Source: CAWBUW01 sp963792075 (GTDB lineage Bacteria; Chloroflexota; Anaerolineae; Anaerolineales; UBA4823). From it: a stretch of DNA of 64,000 bases. The notes under the pieces were generated by a model. That model worked only from the letters and a program-made list of their open reading frames with translations. It ran no database searches and was not told the DNA's origin. The stretch spans positions 1,860,001-1,924,000 of the forward strand of contig CAWBUW010000012.1 in the NCBI GenBank assembly GCA_963792075.1, given 5' to 3'. How positions within the stretch are numbered: position 1 is the first letter of the stretch; every line of letters begins with the position of its first letter. This document shows positions 25,993 to 34,394 of the stretch, in pieces. The position numbers and the translations under genes are program-made.

Positions 25993-26013
25993 TTTATTCT
26001 TGAAGGATGGATC

Positions 26014-26048
26014 GTGCGCCGCGTTGGCCCGGCGCGGCGCACTTTATT
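26014..26048 (+). terminator. intrinsic terminator after the class V aminotransferase
   Basis: GTGCGCCGCG (26014-26023) pairs with CGCGGCGCAC (26033-26042) and is followed by TTTATT. The downstream gene starts at 26054, only a few bases later, so its promoter must lie within or before this hairpin. Confidence 0.75.
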
Positions 26049-26053
26049 CATAA

Positions 26054-27415
26054 ATGACACCTTCCCGAAAAACCACCTGGATATTATTTAGCGCTGCGCT
26101 CGTCGTGCGCCTGTTTTTTGTGGCTTATATTGGTTCCGCAGATGTGCGCAAGTTTCTTTCGAATGATTCGGCAAACTACTTGCGCGGTGCAGATAACTTG
26201 CTGCGCTATGGGCAGTTTTCCCGTTCGCAAGCGCTGCCGCTGGCGCCAGATACGCTCAGCACGCCGCTTTACCCGCTGACATTGGCTGGGCTGCAGGCGT
26301 TCTTTGGAGATGCGCGCCTGCCGGTTGTGGCGCTGCAGGCGCTGGCAGGTGCAGCGACTGCCGTGCTGGCGTTCTCTCTGGCGCGCACGTTGGGCGGGTC
26401 ATTTGCTCAGTCTGTCCTTGCGGGGAGCTTCCTGGTCGTGGAAGTAGTCACGCTTTTACTGAGTAACCTCGTACTAACCGAGACACTCTTTATCCTACTG
26501 CTGACGGGGGCGCTGCTGGTGCTGGCGCATTACTCGCATTCCCTGCGAGTGCGCTGGCTGATTGCTGGTGCCAGTTTATTGGGCCTGGCTGCGCTGACGC
26601 GCCCGGTGGCTCAGTTTCTGCCGCTCATCTTTTTGCCGCTGCCCTGGTTGGTTGCACAACCTGGACGGCGCAAGTTGGGGCACAGCCTGCTCTTCCTGGG
26701 GGTATTTTTGGCCTGGACAATGCCTTGGATGCTGCGCAACGCACAGGTAGCGGATGTGTTCGCCTTGAGTACGATCAGTCACCAGAGCCTGGTGGCCTAC
26801 CGCGCCGCGGCTGTTCTGGCGGATGCCGAAGGCCTGAGCAACGAGCAGGCCGCGGCGCAGTTGATGGCGCTCCCAGAAAACCTGGCTCACTCACCCGCTG
26901 AGGTCATGGCGATCCAGCAGCGGCGGGCGATCGATGTGTTTATGCAGCACCCCGGTGCCACGCTGAAAATGACGCTGATGGGGATGGCGCGCCTGTTGTT
27001 GGATCCGGGTTTCTCGCCGGTGTGCACGCTGTTGGACCGCACCCAGGTTTCTACGGAGTGCTTCGCCGGCGAAGGGACCATGTTGGCGGGTGGCCTGCTC
27101 CAGCGGGTGCTCGGGCGGTTTGTCACCCTGACGCTTTTCCAACAATTCATGCTGGCCTGGAGCACCCTGATCACCGCTGTGCTGTATATTGGCGCTGTGT
27201 TAGGCGCCTGGCGGCTGCTGCGTCAGCGAAATTGGTTTGGCTTGCTGCTGTTGGTCGGTACACTGCTGTATTTTGTACTGCTTTCTTCAGGGGCGGAATC
27301 GGATTACCGCTTGCGTGCGCCAATAATCCCCATTCTAGCGGCGCTGGCGGGGATTGCTTGTGATCTAGGCAATAGGCGTTTTCGGGGGCGGTTTCACCGC
27401 ACACAAGTACACTAA
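26054..27415 (+). CDS. ArnT/GT39-like multi-pass membrane protein
   Basis: 453 residues with about ten membrane helices. The first extracytoplasmic loop has SNDSANYLRGADNLL, where GT39/ArnT/PMT enzymes carry an acidic pair, and a later LTRPVAQFLPLIF block fits glycosyltransferases that use lipid-linked sugars. The catalytic acidic pair is less standard than in the second protein of this kind at 34.4 kb. A role in protein or lipid glycosylation is an inference from the fold. Confidence 0.7.
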   Translation: MTPSRKTTWILFSAALVVRLFFVAYIGSADVRKFLSNDSANYLRGADNLLRYGQFSRSQALPLAPDTLSTPLYPLTLAGLQAFFGDARLPVVALQALAGAATAVLAFSLARTLGGSFAQSVLAGSFLVVEVVTLLLSNLVLTETLFILLLTGALLVLAHYSHSLRVRWLIAGASLLGLAALTRPVAQFLPLIFLPLPWLVAQPGRRKLGHSLLFLGVFLAWTMPWMLRNAQVADVFALSTISHQSLVAYRAAAVLADAEGLSNEQAAAQLMALPENLAHSPAEVMAIQQRRAIDVFMQHPGATLKMTLMGMARLLLDPGFSPVCTLLDRTQVSTECFAGEGTMLAGGLLQRVLGRFVTLTLFQQFMLAWSTLITAVLYIGAVLGAWRLLRQRNWFGLLLLVGTLLYFVLLSSGAESDYRLRAPIIPILAALAGIACDLGNRRFRGRFHRTQVH

Positions 27416-27489
27416 ATTCCTCTATAATATAGAGTGAATAGGTGCGCAGGCGCGTCCAGGTTCCATACTGCTCCTGTAGGAGGATGATT

Positions 27490-28008
27490 ATGAAAGGCAC
27501 CCTTTTATTCTTGTTTGGCATCAGCCTGTTCCTGGGCTTTGTCCTGGGAGGGGCTTTGGTTTCGAATATCTTTCCTTCCACTCTTCGTATTTCAGCGCCT
27601 CTGGTCTGTCAGGGCGAGATGACGGTTGTGTCTCGGCAGTATTCTTACAAGCCTGGTTCGGTGAGCGTGGAGCACAAAGTCTACTGCCAGGATAAAACCG
27701 GCGGAGCCAAACGCGATATCACTTTCCTTGCCGTTGTGGTTTCCTGTCTGATTTATTCAGGGATAATCTTTCTGTTGTTCTGCGCCAATCTGCTGGTGAA
27801 ATGGCTGAGAGGAGAACCGTTGGAGGCTCCGCAAGTTCCACCTACGCCCTCTTTCCCGCAGCCTCTGCCTACGCCTGCCAGCGACACCGAGCTTGCAGGA
27901 GAAGACCCAGCCGCCCACCTGAAGAAGCTGAAAGAGTTAAGGCAGGCCGACCTGATCACCGAGCAAGAGTACGAAGCCAAAAAGGCTGAGATTTTATCTA
28001 AGATGTAA
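27490..28008 (+). CDS. two-helix membrane protein with SHOCT domain
   Basis: 172 residues. TAGGAGG lies 6 bases before ATG 27490; an ATG at 27484 is too close to it. Membrane helices span about residues 5-26 and 78-100, then a Pro-rich linker and a C-terminal SHOCT segment (HLKKLKELRQADLITEQEYEAKK is the core, ending AEILSKM). SHOCT domains are short oligomerisation modules. It ends 3 bases before the RNA methyltransferase start, so the two are cotranscribed. Confidence 0.78.
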   Translation: MKGTLLFLFGISLFLGFVLGGALVSNIFPSTLRISAPLVCQGEMTVVSRQYSYKPGSVSVEHKVYCQDKTGGAKRDITFLAVVVSCLIYSGIIFLLFCANLLVKWLRGEPLEAPQVPPTPSFPQPLPTPASDTELAGEDPAAHLKKLKELRQADLITEQEYEAKKAEILSKM

Positions 28009-28011
28009 TCT

Positions 28012-29241
28012 ATGGAAAATATTGAAGTAACGATCCAACTTCTGGCGTATGGCGGCGATGGAATGGGCCGTCTGGCGGATGGGCGAGCGGTCTTTATACC
28101 TTTTACGCTGCCAGGCGAGCGCGTCCTGGCCCGGTTGGTGGAAGAGAAGCGTGGACATGCCCGCGCCGAGCTGGTGGAGGTGCTGCAGGCCGCGCCGCAG
28201 CGCATTGCGCCGCGCTGTGCGCACTTTGGCGTCTGCGGTGGCTGTCATTACCAGCATATGTCCTATGACGCACAGTTAGCGTTCAAGACCGGCATTCTGC
28301 GCGACCAGATGGAGCGGATTGGCGGGATAAAAGATGCGCCGCTGCTCCCGGCGGTTGGTTCGCCCAAGGCGTTTAATTATCGCAACCACGTCCAGTTTCA
28401 CCTCTCACCGGAGGGCAAGCTGGGTTTCCTGGCGGCGCGGCAGAACCAGGTGGTGGCCACCCGTGAATGCCACCTGCCGGAAGCCGCGCTGAACGAAGTC
28501 TGGCCGCTGCTGGACCTGGAGCCGGTGCCGGGCGTGGAGCGGGTGGGGCTGCGCCTGGGCAGGGACGATGAGGTGCAGTTGATCCTGGAGGGACGTGAGC
28601 CCGAAGCACTGGAGTTCAGCGTGGAAGAGCTGGATATTTCTGCAGTGCAGTTGGGGCCGGGCGGCGCGATGGTGCTGGCAGGCAGCGAGACGCTGCCTAT
28701 GGAAGTGCTGGGGCGGCCGTTCCAGGTCTCAGCCGGCTCATTCTTTCAGGTCAATACGGCGATGGCTGAGGCGATGGTACAGCATCTGTTGGAGCATTTG
28801 CCAGTCTCGGCTGGGGACACGGTGCTGGATATATACAGCGGCGTGGGCCTGTTCAGCGCATTTTTTGCTGAGCGGGCGGGGCGCATAGTCGCCGTGGAGG
28901 TCGAACCGTCCGCCTGCCAGGATTACGTGGTCAACCTGGACGAGTTTGACAATGTGGAACTTTACGAAGCGCCCACGGAGATAGCACTGGGAAGTATGGA
29001 TTTCCACCCCCAAGTGGCGATTGTGGACCCGCCGCGCGCCGGGCTGGAGGGGGCTGCACTGGAGGCCCTACTGCGCCAACAGCCACAACGGCTGGCTTAT
29101 GTTTCCTGTGACCCCGCCACTTTGGCGCGAGATGCCCGCCGTTTGACAGCCGGTGGCTACCGGTTGGCGCAGATCACGCCGTTTGACCTGTTCCCGCAGA
29201 CGTATCATATCGAGAGCATCTCTATCTTCATAAAACAGTGA
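28012..29241 (+). CDS. 23S rRNA (uracil-5-)-methyltransferase family protein (RumA/RlmD-like)
   Basis: 409 residues. N-terminal TRAM domain (residues 3-60) is followed by the 4Fe-4S cysteine set CAHFGVCGGCHYQHM near residues 68-82. The methyltransferase part has AGSFFQVN, the SAM motif VLDIYSGVGLFS near residue 278, DPPRAGLEG near residue 342 and the nucleophile/base segment YVSCDPATLARD. It makes m5U in rRNA. Whether it is the U1939 or U747 type cannot be told from sequence alone. Confidence 0.92.
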   Translation: MENIEVTIQLLAYGGDGMGRLADGRAVFIPFTLPGERVLARLVEEKRGHARAELVEVLQAAPQRIAPRCAHFGVCGGCHYQHMSYDAQLAFKTGILRDQMERIGGIKDAPLLPAVGSPKAFNYRNHVQFHLSPEGKLGFLAARQNQVVATRECHLPEAALNEVWPLLDLEPVPGVERVGLRLGRDDEVQLILEGREPEALEFSVEELDISAVQLGPGGAMVLAGSETLPMEVLGRPFQVSAGSFFQVNTAMAEAMVQHLLEHLPVSAGDTVLDIYSGVGLFSAFFAERAGRIVAVEVEPSACQDYVVNLDEFDNVELYEAPTEIALGSMDFHPQVAIVDPPRAGLEGAALEALLRQQPQRLAYVSCDPATLARDARRLTAGGYRLAQITPFDLFPQTYHIESISIFIKQ

Positions 29242-29285
29242 TGAGGTGGGGCTGCCTCACCCCATCACTACCTTGAAGAGAAAAA

Positions 29286-29330
29286 TTTTGGGGGTCTGTC
29301 CGCAGCTCTGCTGCTGGCAGACCCCCAAAA
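29286..29330. repeat. palindrome with 13-bp perfect outer arms after the RNA methyltransferase
   Basis: TTTTGGGGGTCTG (29286-29298) pairs with CAGACCCCCAAAA, and an inner GCAGC-TCT-GCTGC stem adds to it. A second shorter inverted repeat (GTGAT...ATCAC, about 29240-29270) precedes it, right at the stop codon. Together they probably end this transcript. Confidence 0.75.
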
Positions 29331-29345
29331 CCATCTAAAAAACAC

Positions 29346-29374
29346 TTGACATAGAACATATGTTCTGCTATACT
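29346..29374 (+). promoter_or_regulatory. promoter with LexA-like operator in its spacer
   Basis: TTGACA (29346-29351), 17-base spacer, TATACT (29369-29374). The spacer holds the 14-base perfect palindrome AGAACATATGTTCT (29353-29366). Its core GAACATATGTTC matches the Gram-positive LexA (SOS) box consensus GAAC-N4-GTTC. Repressor binding there would block RNA polymerase. Confidence 0.75.
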
Positions 29375-29439
29375 GTGGGCAGCAGTAAAGGATGCAGAGA
29401 AAAACTGTCCAAACCCCAAAATATCAGAGGAAAACGATT

Positions 29440-29670
29440 ATGAACATTGGAATGCTGTGGTTTGATAATGATAACAAGACTGACCTGGCCGGTAAGATCA
29501 AGCGCGCTATGGATTATTACCAGAATAAATACGGCCAGACCCCTAACCTGTGTTTCGTGCATCCCAGTATGCTGCCAAACACTCCTAGCCCCGATACTGG
29601 GCTGGAGCTGCGCACCACCCGCTCGGTGCTGCCCAACCACTTTTGGCTAGGTGTAAACAGCGGGGCGTAA
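29440..29670 (+). CDS. small protein, probably SOS-controlled
   Basis: 76 residues from the ATG at 29440 (AGAGGAAAA upstream). An in-frame ATG at 29392 would add 16 basic residues. The protein starts MNIGMLWFDND, has a predicted helix KIKRAMDYYQNKYG and then TPNLCFVHPSML. It looks like a compact alpha/beta domain, but I cannot name the family. The LexA-like box in its promoter suggests induction by DNA damage. It runs toward holA, which is transcribed in the opposite direction. Confidence 0.68.
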   Translation: MNIGMLWFDNDNKTDLAGKIKRAMDYYQNKYGQTPNLCFVHPSMLPNTPSPDTGLELRTTRSVLPNHFWLGVNSGA

Positions 29671-29716
29671 AAGCAAAGGATCTGGCAGCGCTGCTCTCCC
29701 GCTGCCCCTCTCCTCT

Positions 29717-30727
29717 TCAACGACTGGCGTTGGTCAGCTCCAACAGGAGCAGGTCTAACGCCAGTTCGCTTTCCATGCCGCCTGTTTTCATGGCTGTATC
29801 TGTCGCCAGCAGGCGGTGGTAGATGCTTTCCAGGGCAGGCAGGGTAAAGGCCCGGGCGTGCTCCATTGCCATTTGGACTGCATAGGGATGGTGGATATTC
29901 AATAAGCGCTTTACATCTTCTTGATTTCCACCCTGCTCAATGATTTCTCGGACGAGCAGCACCTGGCGGAACTGGTTGGTGATGCTGCCGAAAATTTGCA
30001 AGGGGTCTTTTTCTTCCAGCTCACGGTGAAGATAGCTCAAGGCCTGGCGGGCATCCTGGCTGCGCAGGGCGTTGATCAGCGCGAAATCGGGCACCGGGGC
30101 GGTAAAAGGCGTGACATGCTGCACATCGTCCGGGTCCACTGCCCGGGCATAATTGACGTAAATGAGCAGTTTTTGGATTTCCTGATTGAGCATACGCGGC
30201 TGAGCGCCTGTCTTGGCGATCAGGGCATCCGCAGCCGCGGGCGTAAATTTTCCCCCGGCTTTCACTGCGCGGCGTTGAACCCAATTGTTCAGGTTGGAAC
30301 CGGTAGGTAAGCGGAATTCTTTGAACACCACGCGCTCGCCTGCCTTGAGTGCCCAGCGTTCGAGCCAGTGGATTTTTTCTTTCTTGCGATCGTAATCCGC
30401 TGTCAGCACATGGTCTTCGGTAATGACAATCAGCGTGGTGGGGGGGAGGTGGTCCAGCAGGTCAATCAGTTTTTTTTGATGGGAGGGGTGTTTGATCCGG
30501 TCGGTGGGGTGCGTGTAGGTGACCAGCCGCCGTTCGGCCAGGAAGGGCATGGCGTGTACGGCTTTCACCAGGTCTTCATAGCTGTGGGTGCGGCCATCCA
30601 GGTGGCTGGTGTTCATGTCTGCCATGGTCGGGTCACCGCCAACCTCGGCGATAATCCCGGCGACCATTTCGTCGATGGCGAATTCATCTTCGCCGCAGAG
30701 CAGGTAAATTGCGGGCTGGTCGGCCAC
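29717..30727 (-). CDS. holA: DNA polymerase III subunit delta
   Basis: 336 residues, the clamp-loader wrench that opens the DnaN ring. The AAA-like N-terminus YLLCGEDEFAIDEMVAGI, the middle LEHLPP-type strand region (LLDHLPPTTLIVITED) and the C-terminal collar domain (LGSITNQ-type: FGSITNQFRQVLLVREI, then NIHHPYAVQMAMEHA) match HolA. It starts with GTG, preceded by AAGG. It begins 2 bases after the stop of the preceding gene, so the two are coupled. Confidence 0.92.
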   Translation of the reverse strand: MADQPAIYLLCGEDEFAIDEMVAGIIAEVGGDPTMADMNTSHLDGRTHSYEDLVKAVHAMPFLAERRLVTYTHPTDRIKHPSHQKKLIDLLDHLPPTTLIVITEDHVLTADYDRKKEKIHWLERWALKAGERVVFKEFRLPTGSNLNNWVQRRAVKAGGKFTPAAADALIAKTGAQPRMLNQEIQKLLIYVNYARAVDPDDVQHVTPFTAPVPDFALINALRSQDARQALSYLHRELEEKDPLQIFGSITNQFRQVLLVREIIEQGGNQEDVKRLLNIHHPYAVQMAMEHARAFTLPALESIYHRLLATDTAMKTGGMESELALDLLLLELTNASR

Positions 30728-30729
30728 AC

Positions 30730-31251
30730 TTAGCCTTGTGTTTGGATGTGGTGGATAACCAGGGAGCCACTCTCGGAGCGGCGGATTTCGACCACGTGGA
30801 GACTGCCCAGCTCGCCGGTGGTTGTGATCTCGCGCTGCAGCCAGAGGGCCAGAGGTTGGGAGAACACCAGGGCGAGCACGGAAAGTGTCACCGCCAGCGT
30901 CAGTCGTTCGGGAAGATCCTTGTGATCTTTTCTGCCGCCGAGCATTGCGGATGCGCTGGCCAACCCCGCCAGTACGCCAGAAGTCACGTAGTTCGTACCG
31001 CAGAAGGGGTGGACGGCCAGGCGATGTTCCCCCGCTTTGAGCCGCCGTTGGGCTTCCTGGACCGCCTCAGCAACCGTTTCGATGGGAATGTTGCCAATCA
31101 GGCGAAAACCGCTGATGGTGGAGTGACCTGCCATGCTGACCTGAGGCAGCCGCTGTGACAGCACGTGCATGGTAGCATGTTCCAACCCGTGGTTACGACG
31201 GATTATCGAAATAGGGGTGAGGTTTAAGATTGTGTCGAACAGGCCAGGCAT
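30730..31251 (-). CDS. DUF6391-like membrane protein
   Basis: 173 residues. The N-terminal RRNHGLEHATMHVL and the later HPFCGTNYVTSG are recognisable conserved blocks of a small uncharacterised family that I recall as DUF6391. Two hydrophobic segments lie near residues 90-105 and 118-135. The HGLEHAT and HPFCGTN motifs could bind a metal, as in some His-rich membrane hydrolases, but this is only a guess. GGAGG precedes the ATG. It is cotranscribed with holA. Confidence 0.75.
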   Translation of the reverse strand: MPGLFDTILNLTPISIIRRNHGLEHATMHVLSQRLPQVSMAGHSTISGFRLIGNIPIETVAEAVQEAQRRLKAGEHRLAVHPFCGTNYVTSGVLAGLASASAMLGGRKDHKDLPERLTLAVTLSVLALVFSQPLALWLQREITTTGELGSLHVVEIRRSESGSLVIHHIQTQG

Positions 31252-31320
31252 ACAGCGCCTCCTCCGATAAGATGAGGTGATTATACCGCCTGGCGCAGTA
31301 TTTTGGGGCGCCTAAATGCA

Positions 31321-31439
31321 CGGGCTGTCCAAAAAGAAACTAAGGAAGAAAATTAATACGTACCTGTGGGGGTAGTGCTTTGCACCACCCCCACAGGTAC
31401 GTATATTTTCTCCTTGTTTTCGTCTTTTTGGACAACCCC
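31321..31439. repeat. about 119-bp inverted repeat with 23-bp GC-rich core
   Basis: The core 31356-31404 has 23-base arms (one mismatch) around TTT, resembling the palindrome at 6751-6803. The pairing continues outward in patches: GAAAAT/ATTTTC, AAGGA/TCCTT and TGTCCAAAAAGA/TCTTTTTGGACA, to GGGCTGTCC and GGACAACCC. The complete structure is long for a terminator and resembles a small mobile element. Confidence 0.75.
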
Positions 31440-31458
31440 TGCATCTCAAATGAAGGGG

Positions 31459-32226
31459 TTAGTCTGCGACAGAAGGTTCAGCCTGGCGCGCAGGTTGGGC
31501 AGCAGTGGCCTGGATGAAACCGATGAACATCAAGATCACGCCGATGAATTCGCTGACGTAGAGCCAGTCGGCCATGCCAGCGCGCACAAAGGTCCCGCCC
31601 ATGGCGGGCATCAGGCCGCCGGCTGCGATGAGGACATTTCCGATCATGCGGTTGGCGAGGACTTTCTTACGCCAGAAGATGTAGGAGGAATAGATGGCTC
31701 CACCAACCAGGGCTAAAGTCCCATACGTGTTGAGTAAGATGGTCAGGATCAGCACCAGGCCTTTGGTTTGGATAATAGCCTGGTACTGTGCCAAGGGCTC
31801 GCCGCGGCTGTTCAGGAGATTACCAAAGGCCGGGTTGGAAGAGGAAGCTGGGAGCGCCGGGTTGTATAGGGCGGCAGCATCGGCATTGACTGGCAGGAGA
31901 ACCACCAAAACCAGGGACAGCAGCGAAACAAGGAGCAAGACGACGTTGGCTGCTCTGGTGATCCTGGCCTTGCGCACCAGTAAATTAATCGTGCCCTGGC
32001 CGAGCCAGGGTGCGGTGAGCATGGCGCCGGTAAGATACCACAGCTTAAGCACCCAGGCGTTGAAGGTAAAGCCCAGGATTATCTCAGAAAAGGTGCCCAA
32101 GCCATAGAGTACCAGGCCAATGCCCCATAAAAACAGGTGGGCACCGCCGCGCTGGCGGTAGCGGGCGAATACGGCGTAGGTAAAGACAAAGGTAATCAGG
32201 GTAGAAAGTAACGACAGGTAATGCAC
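31459..32226 (-). CDS. seven-helix integral membrane protein, unknown
   Basis: 255 residues with about seven membrane helices and one polar loop near residues 125-150. The pattern (LFLWGIGLVLYGLGTFSE, LWYLTGAMLTAPWLGQGT) resembles histidine-kinase-type 7TM sensory modules without the kinase, but I cannot name it. The start is GTG at 32226 with GGAGGTC 8 bases upstream. It follows the HTH regulator and the 48-residue membrane peptide, so all three are probably one leftward operon. Confidence 0.75.
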   Translation of the reverse strand: MHYLSLLSTLITFVFTYAVFARYRQRGGAHLFLWGIGLVLYGLGTFSEIILGFTFNAWVLKLWYLTGAMLTAPWLGQGTINLLVRKARITRAANVVLLLVSLLSLVLVVLLPVNADAAALYNPALPASSSNPAFGNLLNSRGEPLAQYQAIIQTKGLVLILTILLNTYGTLALVGGAIYSSYIFWRKKVLANRMIGNVLIAAGGLMPAMGGTFVRAGMADWLYVSEFIGVILMFIGFIQATAAQPARQAEPSVAD

Positions 32227-32263
32227 AGGAAGACCTCCAGGGTAGGGATGTGTTCAGGCGCTG

Positions 32264-32410
32264 CTATGGCAGCAAACCTGCCAGGGCCAGGAAAAGGAAG
32301 ATGAAGGTGCCTACCAATAACACGCAGAGCAGGACTAACAGCAGAGGGATGAGCCTTTCGGTCCAACCAGAGGGGCGAAAGCGTTTGCTGAACCTCGCCG
32401 GCCGGCTCAT
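32264..32410 (-). CDS. 48-residue single-helix membrane peptide
   Basis: Reads MSRPARFSKRFRPSGW, then TERLIPLLLV and a hydrophobic helix to ALAGLLP, ending TAG. The N-terminus is strongly basic, so it should face the cytoplasm. The start overlaps the stop of the upstream HTH gene as ATGA, and GGAG lies 8 bases before the ATG, which is good evidence of translational coupling. The function is unknown. Its place between regulator and membrane protein suggests a small accessory subunit. Confidence 0.65.
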   Translation of the reverse strand: MSRPARFSKRFRPSGWTERLIPLLLVLLCVLLVGTFIFLFLALAGLLP

Positions 32411-33033
32411 CGCGCAACTCCGCGCTGGTAAGCCGCGTAGGTGTCCATGAGAGTTAACATGATCTGGTCAGTGAATGCAATAAGTTTCCGCACCATATCC
32501 CCCCAGGCCTGCGGAGAGCGCACGCCGGCGCTCTCATAATAACTGATCATCGATTCGATCATCAGATTCCGGAAGAAGAGGAAAGCGTTGGTAGCTTCGG
32601 CACTGCTCAGACCGAAGCGCCAACCGCGGGAAGCGTATTCATAGCCCAGGGAGCGGGGTTCAGCATCTGTCGAGGCGCCATCGGTACCGATATAGTTGAC
32701 TAGGCCGAAGAGCAGCGACCGCCCGCTTTGGCGGTATTGTTCGCGCGCTTCATCGCTCAGTTTTTGATACCAGGCTTCGTTGGCCAGATGACCTTCGCTA
32801 ATTTCGATGCGCGTCCGGCGCAGAGCATTTTGGACTGCGGAGCCAAGTTCGAGTGTGCCTTTCTTGTCTTGTGACTGCATCCATAGCTCGATATCTTGCC
32901 TGTGGAAGCGGCGGTGCCCGCCTTGCGTGCGGTGTACGGGCAGGTGGCCTTCGTCGGCCCAACAGCGCACGGTGCTGGGATGGACGCCCAGTAGTTCGGC
33001 GACTTTGCTCAAGCTTAACCAATCATTGCTCAT
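32407..33033 (-). CDS. MerR/excisionase-type HTH regulator with helical C-terminal domain
   Basis: 208 residues. N-terminal winged helix: LSLSKVAELLGVHPSTVRCWADEG, then LPVHRTQGGHRRF, typical of MerR/BldC DNA-binding domains. The C-terminal 120 residues form a helical domain (SYYESAGVRSPQAWGDMVRKL, ending with a long helix) like those in RsbR-type or globin-like sensory modules. It may sense a small molecule or interact with a membrane partner. It overlaps the next gene by 4 bases. Confidence 0.82.
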   Translation of the reverse strand: MSNDWLSLSKVAELLGVHPSTVRCWADEGHLPVHRTQGGHRRFHRQDIELWMQSQDKKGTLELGSAVQNALRRTRIEISEGHLANEAWYQKLSDEAREQYRQSGRSLLFGLVNYIGTDGASTDAEPRSLGYEYASRGWRFGLSSAEATNAFLFFRNLMIESMISYYESAGVRSPQAWGDMVRKLIAFTDQIMLTLMDTYAAYQRGVAR

Positions 33034-33149
33034 AAAATGATTCCCTATCCAGTATTATGGCTTTGGTGCATGTACCCAAACTTTACTCACTATACGCCGA
33101 TGAGAGGCAAGCGTCAATGTAGAATTCTATAGATTTTCTATAAGGTAAA

Positions 33150-33189
33150 GTGAAAGAAAACAGGTTTGAGGTTGCCCCAAACCTGTTTT
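33150..33189 (-). terminator. intrinsic terminator overlapping the dus stop codon
   Basis: AAAACAGGTTTG (33157-33168) pairs with CAAACCTGTTTT (33178-33189). On the minus strand the stem runs into TTTTCTTTCACTTT. The stem begins inside the stop codon region of dus. Confidence 0.8.
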
Positions 33190-34129
33190 AGCTGAGCGCC
33201 AACTCCACGCAGTCCAGGAATTCCTGAGGGTCTTGCGTGGTGAGCATGCGCTGGCGCAGCTCACCCGTGGGGTTGAGGTAGCGCGAGGCGTACTTGCGGA
33301 AGAGTATGATCCCGCGCTGGGGACCGTAAAAATCCAGGCTGAGCTGCAAGTGGCGCTGGATCACGCGGCGCACTTCACCCGGGCCTATCTCGAGGCGGTC
33401 GCGATGGCTGAAGATCCAGGGGTTGCCAATGGCAGCGCGGCCGATCATCACGGCAGAGCAGCCGGTATGGGCTTTCATGCGGCCAATATCGGCTGCGGTG
33501 CGCACGTCGCCGTTGGCGATGACAGGGATGGAGACGGCCTGGCGCACCTCGGCAATGGCATCCCAATCGGCCTCCCCAGAGTAGGCCTGTTTTTTAGTCC
33601 GGCCGTGCACGGCAACCAGGGAGCCGCCTTCTTCTTCGATGATACGGGCGACCAGGCGATAGTTGAGGCTGGCATCATCCCAACCCAGGCGTATCTTGCC
33701 TGTGACAGGGATATCCAGCAGGTGGGTCAGGCGGCGGAAGATGCGCGCGATCTTGAGCGGAGTCTTGAGCAGCCCGGCGCCAGCACCGCGCGCGGCGACA
33801 CTCTTCGCCGAGCAGCCCATGTTAATGTCGATGATGTCCGGATTATACTGGCGCAGGCGCAGCGCCGCTTTCACCAGGCGGTCAGGTTCGCTGTCAAAGA
33901 TCTGGAAGACCATCGGGCGTTCCATAGGTAGGAACTCGTACTTCTTGTGCACATGTGGATGGCCATAGAGGATTTCCATGGCGTTAATGAACTCGGTGTA
34001 CGACAGCGCCGAGCCCAGCTCGCGGCACAAGGCGCGGAAGGGCAGGTCGGAGTAGCCATCCATGGGTGAAAGGATGGCATCGCCATAGACGGGAATATCT
34101 CGGATAAAAAATGTCGGTAAAATCTCCAT
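33188..34129 (-). CDS. tRNA-dihydrouridine synthase
   Basis: 313 residues, reducing uridine in the tRNA D-loop with FMN. The start ATG 34129 is chosen because the family begins about here (ILSPMDGYSDLPFRALCRELG). No ribosome site is visible, and ATG 34153 is an alternative. The TIM barrel shows FQIFDSEP, the DINMGCSAKSV active-site cysteine with the KS variant, VTGKIRLGW and NGDVRTAAD. The length is usual for DusB-like enzymes. A terminator overlaps its stop. Confidence 0.92.
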   Translation of the reverse strand: MEILPTFFIRDIPVYGDAILSPMDGYSDLPFRALCRELGSALSYTEFINAMEILYGHPHVHKKYEFLPMERPMVFQIFDSEPDRLVKAALRLRQYNPDIIDINMGCSAKSVAARGAGAGLLKTPLKIARIFRRLTHLLDIPVTGKIRLGWDDASLNYRLVARIIEEEGGSLVAVHGRTKKQAYSGEADWDAIAEVRQAVSIPVIANGDVRTAADIGRMKAHTGCSAVMIGRAAIGNPWIFSHRDRLEIGPGEVRRVIQRHLQLSLDFYGPQRGIILFRKYASRYLNPTGELRQRMLTTQDPQEFLDCVELALS

Positions 34130-34253
34130 AGCGGGATGAATTGTACCATCCATAAGGCAAGGTTGGAATGTGCGCGTTGCGAGGCTTGAAGACGGGCATG
34201 CGCGTGAATAAGCCAGACCGGTTGTATTCAGCCTGGAACAGCGCATGCGGATA

Positions 34254-34394
34254 TTATCTTTCCCATAATACTCTCGAGCCATCGCAAGTTTTCTCTGGAT
34301 GGGTGACCTGGGAGAAACCTAATTCGTCAATGACTGCCCTTTGCTGATCGGTCATATTGGCTGGAGTAATCAGGAATGATGGTTTTTCGCCGTC
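34254..34394 (-). pseudogene. in-frame C-terminal remnant of the GT39-like gene
   Basis: Directly after the TAA of the GT39-like protein (34395-34397), the same frame stays open for 46 codons: DGEKPSFLITPANMTDQQ, then RAVIDELGFSQVTHPEK and a natural stop at 34254. It reads like the usual C-terminal end of such proteins. The TAA is therefore probably a nonsense mutation or a read error. Confidence 0.7.
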
